DNA from: CBDUZS01 sp965371785
Lineage (GTDB): Bacteria > Fermentibacterota > Fermentibacteria > Fermentibacterales > JCC-6
Assembly: GCA_965371785.1 (NCBI GenBank)
Contig: CBDUZS010000020.1
Coordinates: 1-41,996, forward strand
Reading direction: 5' to 3'
DNA length: 41,996 bases
Of the stretch, positions 15,029-23,822 are shown piece by piece (the first letter of the stretch is position 1; each line of letters begins with the position of its first letter). The translations under genes were made by a program, and so were the position numbers. The notes under the pieces are model-generated. The model was not told the DNA's origin, did not search any database, and saw only the letters and a list, made by a program, of their open reading frames with translations.

Positions 15029-15781
15029 GTGAAGGTCATCACTCCCGCCTACGTAATGAGGCGGGTTCGCTGGAGCGAGTCGTCTCTCATCCTCACACTT
15101 CTCTCTCTTGACTTCGGCAGGATATCCGGGATAGCCAAGGGAGCACTTCGTCCCAGAAGCTCATTCTACGGGCAGATGGAGATGTTCTCCTGCACGGAGT
15201 TCACTCTCTCCCGTCGCGAGGGAAGAGAGCTCGATACCATTACCTGCGCATCGGTGCTCGAATACAACGAGGGAATCAGAAACGATCCGCTGGCCTTCGG
15301 ATTCGCTTGCCTTTTCACGGAATGGGTTCTCGGTACCATCACGTATGGCAACGAGCCGGTCAGCTCCATATACCATCTGTTCGGAAGTGTTATCGAGCAT
15401 CTAGGGGAATGCGAGCCCTGGCCCGTTCTGTGTGCAGGCGTGGAGCGTCTTCTTCTGCTGTCGGGCCATGGGCCGGAAACCTATTCCTGTACCATATGCG
15501 GGAAAAAGACAGGTTCCACTCCAGGATGGAGCCCGCTGTCAGGAGGAGTGGTATGTGACAATTGTGTTACAACCGAACAGAATATCTCCCCCGGATTACT
15601 GGAATACCTGAGGAAATCCAGGGAGCAGGAATTCTCGAAGATAGTGAGAACCAGGCTGTGGCCGGGTGGATTCAGGCAGTGCCATGAACTGCTCCGGGAG
15701 TTTGCCGAGGTTCATCTTGACCGCAGACTGAGCCTGAAATCACTTGCAGTAGTGGAGGATATTGAAAATGCAGACCGCTAG
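15029..15781 (+). CDS. recO: DNA repair protein RecO
   Basis: Recombination mediator that binds ssDNA and RecR to load RecA in the RecF pathway. The 250-residue protein has an N-terminal OB fold (YVMRRVRWSESSLILTLLS, GKGALRPRS-like region) and an alpha-helical C-terminal domain. That domain contains a four-cysteine zinc site, CTICGKK and CDNC (about residues 153-180). The GTG start at 15029 is preceded by ACAGGAG and lies two bases after the CorC stop. RecO commonly neighbours ybeY and glycyl-tRNA synthetase genes. Overlaps the start of glyS by 14 bases. Confidence 0.93.
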   Translation: MKVITPAYVMRRVRWSESSLILTLLSLDFGRISGIAKGALRPRSSFYGQMEMFSCTEFTLSRREGRELDTITCASVLEYNEGIRNDPLAFGFACLFTEWVLGTITYGNEPVSSIYHLFGSVIEHLGECEPWPVLCAGVERLLLLSGHGPETYSCTICGKKTGSTPGWSPLSGGVVCDNCVTTEQNISPGLLEYLRKSREQEFSKIVRTRLWPGGFRQCHELLREFAEVHLDRRLSLKSLAVVEDIENADR

Positions 15782-17102
15782 CAGAGAAGATCTCATGAAG
15801 AAACTGGTTTCCCTCTGCAAGAGACTGGGTTTCGTGTACCAGTCGGGGGAGATATACGGTGGGCTGCAATCTGCATGGGATTACGGCCCGCTTGGAGTCG
15901 AGCTCAAAAGGAACATCGAATCCCGGTGGTGGAACGAGATAGTACTCACGAGGTCAGACGTGGTCGGGGTAGACACGAGCATCATCACACATCCGGATGT
16001 ATGGAAAGCATCCGGTCATGTGAATTGTTTCCATGATCCCATGGTCGATTGCAAACAGTGCAGATCCCGTTTCAGAGCAGACCATGTCACCGGAGATAAA
16101 TGTCCGGATTGCGGCGGGGACCTGACCGAGCCAAGGGAATTCGGGCTGATGTTCAGAACAAAGATGGGAGCACTCGAAGACGATTCCGCCGAAGTCTATC
16201 TCAGACCCGAAACGTGTCAGTCGATTTTCGTTAACTTCAGGAACATCGTCACGGCCACCAGGCGGACACTCCCCTTCGGGGTTGCCCAGATCGGAAAAGC
16301 GTTCAGGAACGAGATTACCGCCAGGAACTTCATCTTCCGCTCGCGGGAGTTCGAGCAGATGGAGATGGAGTTCTTCTGCCGTTCCGGTGATGCGGGTGAG
16401 TGGTTCGACTACTGGGTTGAACAGAGACTGAACTGGTACATCTCGCTTGGAATCAAAGAAGAACACCTTCGATTGAGACCTCATGAGCCTGACGAGCTGG
16501 CCCACTACGCCGCGAACTGTGTCGACATCGAGTACGCTTTCCCCTTCGCAACCGATGGTTTCGGTGAGCTTGAGGGAATTGCCAACAGAACCGATTTCGA
16601 TCTTCGAGCACACATCGAAGCCAGCGGTCAGGACCTCTCATTCCTTGATCAGGTCAGCGGTGAGAAGGTCATACCCTGGGTCATCGAAACGTCCGGTGGT
16701 GTGGGAAGAACCTTTCTGGCCGTTCTCCTCGATGCCTACAGGGAAGAAGTTGTCGAGGACAGGACGAGAGTCGTTCTCGGTCTGCACCGCGACCTTGCCC
16801 CGATAAAGGCAGCGATCCTTCCCCTTTCGAAGAAACTGGCGGACAGGGCAAGGGTGGTCGAGGAGATACTGAGGCCTCACATGCCGGTGAATTTCGATGT
16901 CACCGGATCAATAGGAAAACGGTACCGCAGGATGGATGAGGTGGGAACGCCTTTCTGCGTTACATTCGATTTCGATTCCCTGGAGGATAACAGCGTCACC
17001 GTGAGGGAGCGGGACTCCCTCGAGCAGATAAGAGTTTCCGTGGATATTCTGGTGGATGTCATGTCGGACCTGATGAAAAAGGGCTGGCAAACGGCCACCT
17101 GA
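15768..17102 (+). CDS. glyS: Glycyl-tRNA synthetase, single-subunit (alpha2) type
   Basis: Class II synthetase charging tRNA-Gly. The 444-residue protein begins with the family stretch GFVYQSGEIYGGLQSAWDYG and GPLGVELKRN. It contains a zinc-ribbon-like insertion (CKQCRSRFRADH, CPDCGG), the class II motif 2 FRNEITARNFIFRSREFEQME, and motif 3 ETSGGVGRTFLAVL. The anticodon-binding domain (LHRDLAPIKAAILPLS) closes the chain. This is the bacterial/eukaryotic homodimeric form, not the alpha2beta2 glyQ/glyS form. ATG at 15768 with GGAGGA about nine bases upstream is preferred to TTG at 15762, which would sit too close to it. Confidence 0.97.
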   Translation: MQTASREDLMKKLVSLCKRLGFVYQSGEIYGGLQSAWDYGPLGVELKRNIESRWWNEIVLTRSDVVGVDTSIITHPDVWKASGHVNCFHDPMVDCKQCRSRFRADHVTGDKCPDCGGDLTEPREFGLMFRTKMGALEDDSAEVYLRPETCQSIFVNFRNIVTATRRTLPFGVAQIGKAFRNEITARNFIFRSREFEQMEMEFFCRSGDAGEWFDYWVEQRLNWYISLGIKEEHLRLRPHEPDELAHYAANCVDIEYAFPFATDGFGELEGIANRTDFDLRAHIEASGQDLSFLDQVSGEKVIPWVIETSGGVGRTFLAVLLDAYREEVVEDRTRVVLGLHRDLAPIKAAILPLSKKLADRARVVEEILRPHMPVNFDVTGSIGKRYRRMDEVGTPFCVTFDFDSLEDNSVTVRERDSLEQIRVSVDILVDVMSDLMKKGWQTAT

Positions 17103-17137
17103 TCAACCTTTAAAAAAGATAAAGAAAGGATCCCGTC

Positions 17138-19546
17138 GTGGACTTGCCCAAACGCTACGAGGCGAAAAAATCCGAGCCGCACTGGCAGAAGTTCTGGGCT
17201 CAGGAAAAGATCTTCAGATTCGACCCTGACTCGGGTAAACCCCTGTACTCGATCGACACACCGCCTCCAACGGTATCAGGGAGCACTCACATGGGGCACG
17301 TCTTCAGTTACGTACAGGCGGAAGCCATTGCCAGGTACCACCGCATGACGGGAAAGGAAGTCTTCTACCCCTTCTGCTTCGACGACAATGGTATTCCCAG
17401 CGAAAGGTTCACCGAGCAGCAGGAGAACGTCCGTGCGCAGGACATGTCCCGAAAGGAATTCATTCGGCTCTGCATCGAAGTGACCAGCGGGATGGAGGGG
17501 ACTTTCCGGGATCTCTGGACAAGGTTCGGCTTCTCATGTGACTGGGATCTGCTTTACACGACCAGGAGCCCCTGGGTTCAACGGATAAGCCAGAGGTCGT
17601 TTCTTGACCTGAACGAAAAGGGTCTCATCTATCGCAAGGATGCGCCGACTCTCTGGTGCCCGGATTGCCGAACCGCCGTGGCCCAGGCAGAGACGGAGGA
17701 CAGGGACCTGTCTTCCGTGTTCCATGACCTTTTCTTTCCTCTTGCCGATGGAAGCGGATCCGTACCCATCGCGACCACCAGACCAGAACTGCTCCCTGCC
17801 TGTGTTGCGGTTTTCGTGCACCCGGGTGACGAGAGATGGAAATCACTCATCGGCAGCAGAGCGGTGGTCCCGGTGTTCGGTCACGAAGTAGGGATACTCG
17901 CGGACGAGAAGGTGGATATGGAGAAGGGCAGCGGTGTTGTGATGTGCTGCACCTTCGGCGATACCACCGATATACAGTGGTGGCGGGAATACGACCTGGA
18001 CCTCAGGATTGTCCTGGACAATCGAGGACACATGAACGAGCTCTCCGGCTTCCTCGAGGGCATGTACTGGAAGAAGGCGAGAAAGGTCCTTGTCGAGAAA
18101 CTCCGTGAGGAAGGCTATCTCAAGGAAAGTAAAGACATTGAGCATACCGTGAACGTCCACGAGCGCTGTGGCACACCGCTCGAGTACCTGGTGAACCTTC
18201 AGTGGTTCATAAGGATTCTCGATCAGAAGGAGAACCTTCTCGAGAAGGGTCGGCGCATTGAATGGTTCCCTCCCCATTTCAAGGTGCGCTTCGACCACTG
18301 GGTAGAGAACCTTAAATGGGACTGGTGCATCAGCAGGCAGCGATACTTCGGCGTTCCGTTCCCTGTCTGGTACTGTGAGGAATGTGGCGAGCCCTGCTTT
18401 GCCAGGCCGGATGACCTTCCGGTCGATCCCATGGAATCGGATCCTGCGGAACCTTGCCCGAACTGCGGGGGAAGCGGCTTTAGACCCGAGACAGACGTCA
18501 TGGATACCTGGGCAACCAGCTCGCTGACTCCCCAGATCAATGCGAAGTGGGGCGAGGAGGATGAAAGGGAGGGAATGCTCCCGATGAACCTTCGACCCCA
18601 GGCGCACGACATCATCAGGACCTGGGCTTTCTACACCATCACGAAGGCTCACCTGCACTCCGACGATATTCCCTGGAAGCACGTGATGATAAGCGGTCAC
18701 GCGCTCAACCCCTCGCGACAGAAGATGTCCAAGAGTAAGGGCAACGTAGCGGGAGATCCGCTGCTCGCGCTCGAACAGTACTCTGCCGATGAGCTCCGAT
18801 ACTGGGCCTGCAGTTCGAAACTGGGCACCGATGTCCTGTTCAGCGAAGAAGTGCTCGGAGAAGGCAGGAGGCTGGTCACGAAGTTGTGGAATGCAACCAA
18901 GTTCGCGGCTTCCAGGCTCGAGGACTTCGATCCGGCCTGCACACCGGAACTGCTGCCCTTCGACAGGTGGATTCTGGCAAAGTTCACGGAGGCTGCCGGC
19001 AAAGCTACGTCGGGAATGGGAGAGTACGAGTATTCCGTGTGCATGAGAGAAGCCGAGACTTTCTTCTGGAAATCATTGTGTGACAATTACCTGGAGATTG
19101 CCAAGAGCAGGCTGTACTCCACCGGGGACGAAGCGGGCAGAAGGGCTGCACAGCATGCGCTTTACACAGTCCTCTCGGGAACGCTCCGTCTGTTCGCCCC
19201 GATACTGGTGCACATCACCGAAGAACTCTATCAGATATTCTTCAGAGATATCGAGGGTTTCGAGAGCATCCATATTTCATCATGGCCCGATCCTTCATTC
19301 CTGGACGAATACGCCGGCAGGTACGGAGACATGGCTCTCGGTATCCTGGAGGAAGCCAGAAGGTTCAAGAGTGAGAGCAACCTCAGTATGGCGGCGCCGC
19401 TGCAGCTGTTGCAGGTCACCGCTCCCGCTGACGCTCTAACCGGGTTGAAACCGTTCGAAGCCGATCTGCAGAGCGTTACCAGGGCAGAAAGCATCGAATG
19501 GCTCGAAGGTACAGCACTATCCATTACCGTGACGCCTCGAGGCTGA
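17138..19546 (+). CDS. valS: Valyl-tRNA synthetase, short archaeal-like type
   Basis: Class I synthetase charging tRNA-Val with editing of threonine. The signature HIGH is HMGH within PPPTVSGSTHMGHVFSY. Next come DDNGIPSERF, the editing domain TTRPELLPACVAVFVHPGD, zinc-ribbon cysteines (CPDC; CEEC and CPNC near residues 424-447), DVMDTWATSSLTP and KMSKSKGN. The length of 802 residues and the DNGIPSER wording match the archaeal-like ValS seen in archaea and some bacteria (for example Rickettsia) rather than the ~950-residue E. coli type, which has a C-terminal coiled coil. Start GTG at 17138 follows AAAGGA by seven bases. It is 35 bases after glyS, so the two synthetases probably share an mRNA. 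Confidence 0.93.
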   Translation: MDLPKRYEAKKSEPHWQKFWAQEKIFRFDPDSGKPLYSIDTPPPTVSGSTHMGHVFSYVQAEAIARYHRMTGKEVFYPFCFDDNGIPSERFTEQQENVRAQDMSRKEFIRLCIEVTSGMEGTFRDLWTRFGFSCDWDLLYTTRSPWVQRISQRSFLDLNEKGLIYRKDAPTLWCPDCRTAVAQAETEDRDLSSVFHDLFFPLADGSGSVPIATTRPELLPACVAVFVHPGDERWKSLIGSRAVVPVFGHEVGILADEKVDMEKGSGVVMCCTFGDTTDIQWWREYDLDLRIVLDNRGHMNELSGFLEGMYWKKARKVLVEKLREEGYLKESKDIEHTVNVHERCGTPLEYLVNLQWFIRILDQKENLLEKGRRIEWFPPHFKVRFDHWVENLKWDWCISRQRYFGVPFPVWYCEECGEPCFARPDDLPVDPMESDPAEPCPNCGGSGFRPETDVMDTWATSSLTPQINAKWGEEDEREGMLPMNLRPQAHDIIRTWAFYTITKAHLHSDDIPWKHVMISGHALNPSRQKMSKSKGNVAGDPLLALEQYSADELRYWACSSKLGTDVLFSEEVLGEGRRLVTKLWNATKFAASRLEDFDPACTPELLPFDRWILAKFTEAAGKATSGMGEYEYSVCMREAETFFWKSLCDNYLEIAKSRLYSTGDEAGRRAAQHALYTVLSGTLRLFAPILVHITEELYQIFFRDIEGFESIHISSWPDPSFLDEYAGRYGDMALGILEEARRFKSESNLSMAAPLQLLQVTAPADALTGLKPFEADLQSVTRAESIEWLEGTALSITVTPRG

Positions 19547-19557
19547 ACAGAGCTGAG

Positions 19558-20052
19558 ATGCCCCTCGATTCGATACTCGAAAGAATCAGGCAGCAGGTAG
19601 AAACCTGTGTGAACAGGATAGGCATGCTCTACGATTACCTCGACAGGGGCAGACCTTCTCCCGATCAGAACCTGGAAACCTGGAAGGTGGTCAGGCTTCT
19701 CGAAGAGACATCCGCCGTCCTGAGATCCGAGTTCGAGAGAGAGTTCGAAGAGACCGTACTGAAAGACCCCGGGATCATCGCTGAATGGGCAGAAGCGCAT
19801 TCGGAGATATGCAGAGAGGTGATTGGAAGAGCCGAATCCTCAGAATCGCTGTATCCTGACCACGACCTCGAGATTCTGATCGCACGGAGACTCCTGAGGG
19901 AATGGACTGCCGTTGGAAAGGGTGAAATGCGCTGTGTCGTGCAGCACTCACTGATGCGCGAATCGCATGGAGACCTGCAAAGGGAGAGATTCGTCACCGC
20001 AGATGATCCCGTGGACAACTGGCAGGAGCTCATTCCATGGAGAAGGAAGTGA
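19558..20052 (+). CDS. Small charged helical protein of unknown function
   Basis: A 164-residue soluble protein that I do not recognise. It is rich in Glu, Arg and Leu, with predicted amphipathic helices (residues 1-35, 45-75, 85-110), no signal peptide and no obvious catalytic motif. A tryptophan-containing C-terminus reads NWQELIPWRRK. The frame is open back to 19498, inside valS. I prefer the ATG at 19558, 11 bases after the valS stop, although its ribosome binding site is poor, so an earlier start is possible. Its end overlaps the CotH gene by 16 bases, which supports expression as part of the valS-CotH transcript. Confidence 0.6.
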   Translation: MPLDSILERIRQQVETCVNRIGMLYDYLDRGRPSPDQNLETWKVVRLLEETSAVLRSEFEREFEETVLKDPGIIAEWAEAHSEICREVIGRAESSESLYPDHDLEILIARRLLREWTAVGKGEMRCVVQHSLMRESHGDLQRERFVTADDPVDNWQELIPWRRK

Positions 20053-21521
20053 GCACGGGCATTCTGATCGTTGCGATACTTCTGTCGATTACTACCTCCG
20101 GGCTTGAAATGGAAGTGGAGAGTCTGCTCCGCCCGGAAGGCTGGAGCAGTGATACCCACGGTGAGGGCGTCGATCCCGACTACCTGACCGTTTTTCCTCA
20201 GGATAGTGTCAACAGGATCGACATCAGAGTAGATCCCGATGACTGGTCCGTAATGATGTCTGACATGACCGTGCTCTACGGTGAATTCGGTGCGGGTGCA
20301 TCGATGCCAACGTTCAGGCCTGCAGAGCGTTCGACAGGCCGGGGCATGTTTCCCTTTCCCGGTCACCCTCCTCCCGGCAGCCCTGATCCGATGGAGCAGT
20401 GCGGACCACCGAGCGAGGCGATAGCTAATCCTGTCTGGGTGCCTGCGGACGTTGTATTCAACGGCAGCATCTGGATGCATGTGGGTATAAGGTTCAAGGG
20501 AAACTCTTCCCTGCGGGATACCTGGAGCAGGGGAAGTCTGAAGCTGCCGATGAAACTGGATTTCGATCAGTTCGAGGACCGGTATCCCCCGATCGACGAT
20601 CAGCGTTTCTACGGCTTCAGACAGCTGACGCTTTCGAGCAATTTCAGCGATCCTTCAATGCTCCGCGAGAGGGTTACAGCTGACATTTTTCGTGCTGCAG
20701 GTGTCCCGGCACCTCGTACGGCTTTCGTTCGAGTGTACCTGGATCATGGTGACGGACCGGTTTACTTCGGCCTTTACACAATGGTCGAAGTAGTCGATGA
20801 CACGGTGATACGAGAAGTTTTCGGAGACGAGGGAGGCAACGTCTACAAGCCCGAAGGATGGGGTGCTAGTTTCGAAGAGGGTTCGTTCACGAAAGCGGCA
20901 TTCGACAAGGAGACGAATCAGGGAGAGGGGGACTGGAGCGATATCCTGGCACTGTACGAAGCGCTTCACTCCGACGATCGTCTGACCAGCCCCTCCGCCT
21001 GGCGCAGCCGGCTGGAATCGGTGTTCGATGTGAACGGGTTCCTGCAGTGGCTGGCGGTGAACGTTCTCGTGCAGAACTGGGATACTTACGGCAGAACCGT
21101 GCACAACTACTTCCTCTACAACGTGCCCGAAACGGGAGCCCTGGCCTGGATTCCATGGGACAACAACATGGCGCTTCGGGATGACATTGGGCATTTTCCC
21201 GTGCTGACTCTCTCCCTTGCCGAAGTGGATGAGAACTGGCCTCTCATCCGGTACCTGATGGATGACCCGGAGTACAGGAGCCGCTACGTCTCGAACATTG
21301 CATCGGTAATCGAAGGACCCTTCGAGCCTGACAGAATGGCGGAAGAGTACCGTCGACTGCACGAGCTGATCCGGCCCTGGGTCACCGGAGCGGAGGGAGA
21401 GGTGGCAGCCATTACCCATCTCTCGTCACCCGGTCAATTCGACGGGGCTCTAGAGGTTCTCATCGAACACGTTTACTCAAGACGTGCTGAAGCGGAAGAC
21501 TTTCTGGAAGCTCCCCGGTGA
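20037..21521 (+). CDS. Secreted CotH-family kinase-like protein
   Basis: A 494-residue protein of the CotH family, whose spore-coat founder is a protein kinase in Bacillus. A short signal-like segment (residues 8-21) precedes the conserved order: GIRFKGNSS (about 149), LKLPMKLDFDQF, LSSNFSDPSMLRERVTADIF, GVPAPRTAFVRVYLD, VYFGLYTMVEVVDD and GGNVYKPEG. IPWDNNMALRDD near residue 378 corresponds to the WD(L/N)D-type metal-binding motif. A loop rich in Pro/Gly (residues ~95-125, PFPGHPPPGSPDP) is inserted early. ATG at 20037 overlaps the preceding gene. There is no spore-coat context, so the target is unknown; outside Firmicutes, CotH proteins are often exported and occur with surface proteins. 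Confidence 0.88.
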   Translation: MEKEVSTGILIVAILLSITTSGLEMEVESLLRPEGWSSDTHGEGVDPDYLTVFPQDSVNRIDIRVDPDDWSVMMSDMTVLYGEFGAGASMPTFRPAERSTGRGMFPFPGHPPPGSPDPMEQCGPPSEAIANPVWVPADVVFNGSIWMHVGIRFKGNSSLRDTWSRGSLKLPMKLDFDQFEDRYPPIDDQRFYGFRQLTLSSNFSDPSMLRERVTADIFRAAGVPAPRTAFVRVYLDHGDGPVYFGLYTMVEVVDDTVIREVFGDEGGNVYKPEGWGASFEEGSFTKAAFDKETNQGEGDWSDILALYEALHSDDRLTSPSAWRSRLESVFDVNGFLQWLAVNVLVQNWDTYGRTVHNYFLYNVPETGALAWIPWDNNMALRDDIGHFPVLTLSLAEVDENWPLIRYLMDDPEYRSRYVSNIASVIEGPFEPDRMAEEYRRLHELIRPWVTGAEGEVAAITHLSSPGQFDGALEVLIEHVYSRRAEAEDFLEAPR

Positions 21522-21585
21522 AAAGGCATAGCGCGAATAGACGAGAACGGGTGTAGCATCTTCAGAGGTTCATCTCAGCTAGAAT

Positions 21586-22110
21586 TCATTTGATCAGTAT
21601 CAACGATAAAAACGAACAGGGATCATCCTCTGAAGTTACAACGTTCAATTCATATCCATTATTTCTCGCGGTTGCATAAACATCGATACCACAAGCTTCC
21701 ATGGCTGGTCGAGCTTCATGTGGATGCTTGCAGGATTTTTCTGTTTCGCAGGTTTTACATAGTCCGCATGGACCGGCAGACATTCCAAACGCCTTGTAAT
21801 AACCATCGAGGAACATCTCTCGTTCAAGATCAGTCACAATCCGTTCTAAACTGAATTCCGGTTCCGTATCAAAGGAGATATCCGTTACCTGCATTAGGAG
21901 GCCTTCAGAATATTCTCCAAGCATCTTCCTCGTTTGATCAGGTACAGGCGAATAGGGTGGACATGCAAGGCTCATGCCAAAACCGCCGCAGCCATACTGG
22001 CATTTCAATCTCACCCAATCGCCGACAACAACCGACTGTGGATCAATGATCTTTGCCTTTGTAATGCCCATAGACATTGCTTTCTTAACGTATTTATCGA
22101 ACTCCGGCAT
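21586..22110 (-). CDS. DUF2284 predicted metal-binding protein
   Basis: A 174-residue cysteine-rich cytoplasmic protein of the DUF2284 type, common in anaerobes and methanogens and of unknown activity. Cysteines fall in KCQYGCGGFGMSLACPPYSP (about residues 38-57) and in AGPCGLCKTCETEKSCKHP plus EACGID near the C-terminus, suggesting iron-sulfur or zinc binding. ATG at 22110 has GAGGAG upstream; the 54-residue in-frame extension has no support. Base composition differs from its neighbours: positions 21601-21660 hold 22 G+C in 60 by my count, against 34 in 60 at 17941-18000 within valS. That suggests recent transfer. It stands alone, convergent with CotH. Confidence 0.8.
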   Translation of the reverse strand: MPEFDKYVKKAMSMGITKAKIIDPQSVVVGDWVRLKCQYGCGGFGMSLACPPYSPVPDQTRKMLGEYSEGLLMQVTDISFDTEPEFSLERIVTDLEREMFLDGYYKAFGMSAGPCGLCKTCETEKSCKHPHEARPAMEACGIDVYATARNNGYELNVVTSEDDPCSFLSLILIK

Positions 22111-22344
22111 GTTACTTCTCCTCGTAGAATAACAACATAAATAGCCAATCCAATGTGGGGGAACCGAATAGTCTTGTAGTATACTGTGCTGCACATGCAG
22201 GGTCAGACCGGGGAACTGAAACCATGCTCCTCCCTCAAGCGCTGGGATGGACCCGGAGCCGGGACAATGCATATGATGACATTCCTGCCCGGCTCCAATG
22301 CACGGGATGACCGGATGAGATTATCGGGGAAGAGAGGAGAAGGT

Positions 22345-22752
22345 TTGATCAGGTCGGTAACTGGAATTCTAGCGTTCATTCTCTGCTGTTCTGGAACACT
22401 GTCATGGGAAGCCGTCGAAAGGGACCATGTCGATTCCCTGGACGTGTTGCTGCACGGAGGCGACATGCTCGAGATGTACATCGAGAGCGGCAGGGGAATA
22501 GGGTCGGTCACACTTGATTTCGAGGAACCTGTCAGGGTGGACAGTTTCAGCGTTACCCTGATGTACGACTCGCTCCATCCCTACCGCTTCTGCGAATCGA
22601 TCTGGTTCGAATTCACCGGGATTAGAGATTCGAGCCTGTGGATGATCGACCATTCGATGATCGACCTCGGGGAGGACGGAACGGCTTTCTTCCCCGTCGA
22701 TGACCGGTTCGATGTGCTCAGGATAGGCTGGATAGACTTCTACCGGCAGTAG
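22345..22752 (+). CDS. Small exported protein of unknown function
   Basis: A 135-residue protein, not recognised. Residues 1-20 (MIRSVTGILAFILCCSG when started at TTG) form a signal peptide. The mature part is acidic and beta-rich, with IGSVTLDFEEPVRVDSFSV and VLRIGWIDFYR resembling a small galactose-binding-like (discoidin-type) sandwich. I chose TTG at 22345 because GAGAGGAGAAGG immediately precedes it; the frame is open to 22186 but that extension has no export signal. It ends inside the last 13 bases of the convergent radical SAM gene. The upstream gap from the DUF2284 start (22111-22344) is AT-richer and contains only weak promoter-like TATACT at 22180-22185. Confidence 0.6.
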   Translation: MIRSVTGILAFILCCSGTLSWEAVERDHVDSLDVLLHGGDMLEMYIESGRGIGSVTLDFEEPVRVDSFSVTLMYDSLHPYRFCESIWFEFTGIRDSSLWMIDHSMIDLGEDGTAFFPVDDRFDVLRIGWIDFYRQ

Positions 22753-23822
22753 TTCTCCACCATCTCAGGGCTTACCGCAGGGTCCAGCGATGTAATCTTT
22801 CCTCCGGAAATGTGGGCAGCCTCTCTGCAGCCGGCATCGCAATTCATTCTCTGCCTGCAGTCGGAGCACTCACCGGGCATGTACCTCTTCATGGTGAAGG
22901 ACTTCCAGTAGGCATCGTCTTTCAGGTCTCTCCAGTCATCGATGTGCGCCAGTCTGTTCTCCGAGTGATTGCAGACCCGAACGTATCCTGAAGGGCCGAT
23001 GACGAAGAACTTGACGGCAGCGGAGCATCGGGTGCTCACCCTGAGAGTTTCAAGTTCCACCGAGCCTGCGATGCAGACGGGCATCTCGGTACCCATGTTC
23101 CCGCTTCTCCCCGCGCGGGTGAGCACTGAATCCACGGTTGTCAGCATCTCCCTCATCTGATCGACCTCCAGGAAGAGCTCTTCAGTGTGAGAGAGCCCTC
23201 GGCCACCCGGAAGAAATCTGTTGAGGAGAACCTGCTCCGCACCCGCCAGCAACGCTGCGGAAACCGTTTCACGCAGTTCTGAGAGGTTCTTTGCAGTGAC
23301 GGTGATGTTCGCCGTCGTGCCGACGCCCAGTTCTTCTGCCCTTCTGAATTTCCCGAGGACGAGCTCTGCATGGTCCGACCCGGTATGGAACTCGAAAGTG
23401 CGAAGTCCCGGAAGGCTCAGGCTGAGCCTGATTCCATGTTCCGAGCAGAAGTGGAGGACTTCATCGTCCACGAGAACGCCATTCGAGAGGAGGTAGAGCC
23501 TGGGCGGACCTTCTGTGCACTCGAGTTTCTTTCCAACCGTTTTGACGTGCTCGACGGAACATGCTGCAGCATGTTCGAGGATCTCCAGTGCGTCCGGTCT
23601 GAGCAGGGCTTCCCCTCCGGTGAATGCAAGGTTGGAAACTCCGCATGAACAGAGAAGGGTGATTACGCTTTTCCAGTCGGCCGTGGAAAGCTCTTCCCTG
23701 CGGTCGAATCCACGCCCATCAGCATCCCAGGGGCACGAGCAGTAGATGCAACTGTGATTACAGCGGTAGGTGAGTTCGATCACCGCAGTTGACGGGAGAA
23801 AGGACCGGGCTTGCCGTCTCAT
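22740..23822 (-). CDS. Radical SAM/SPASM domain enzyme
   Basis: A 360-residue radical SAM enzyme. The CxxxCxxC cluster is C21, C25 and C28 (RCNHSCIYCSC), preceded by IELTY. The family's glycine-rich SAM region is NLAFTGGEALLRPD. The C-terminal SPASM region carries VCNHSE, then CSDCRQRMNCDAGCREAA, enough cysteines for auxiliary Fe-S clusters. SPASM enzymes usually modify peptides or proteins (PqqE, sactipeptide maturases, anaerobic sulfatase maturase). The start ATG at 23822 overlaps the stop of the upstream six-cysteine protein as ATGA, so the two are translationally coupled. A longer frame upstream (to 24239) is only the shadow of that gene. No RRE/PqqD-like domain or transporter is nearby. 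The likely substrates are the two upstream paralogues; this is inference. Confidence 0.9.
   Translation of the reverse strand: MRRQARSFLPSTAVIELTYRCNHSCIYCSCPWDADGRGFDRREELSTADWKSVITLLCSCGVSNLAFTGGEALLRPDALEILEHAAACSVEHVKTVGKKLECTEGPPRLYLLSNGVLVDDEVLHFCSEHGIRLSLSLPGLRTFEFHTGSDHAELVLGKFRRAEELGVGTTANITVTAKNLSELRETVSAALLAGAEQVLLNRFLPGGRGLSHTEELFLEVDQMREMLTTVDSVLTRAGRSGNMGTEMPVCIAGSVELETLRVSTRCSAAVKFFVIGPSGYVRVCNHSENRLAHIDDWRDLKDDAYWKSFTMKRYMPGECSDCRQRMNCDAGCREAAHISGGKITSLDPAVSPEMVENYCR

Noticed and set aside
17843..18700. 285-residue open frame antisense to valS
   Set aside because: Lies wholly within a confidently identified gene in high-GC DNA; no motif or ribosome binding site. A shadow of the biased codons of valS.
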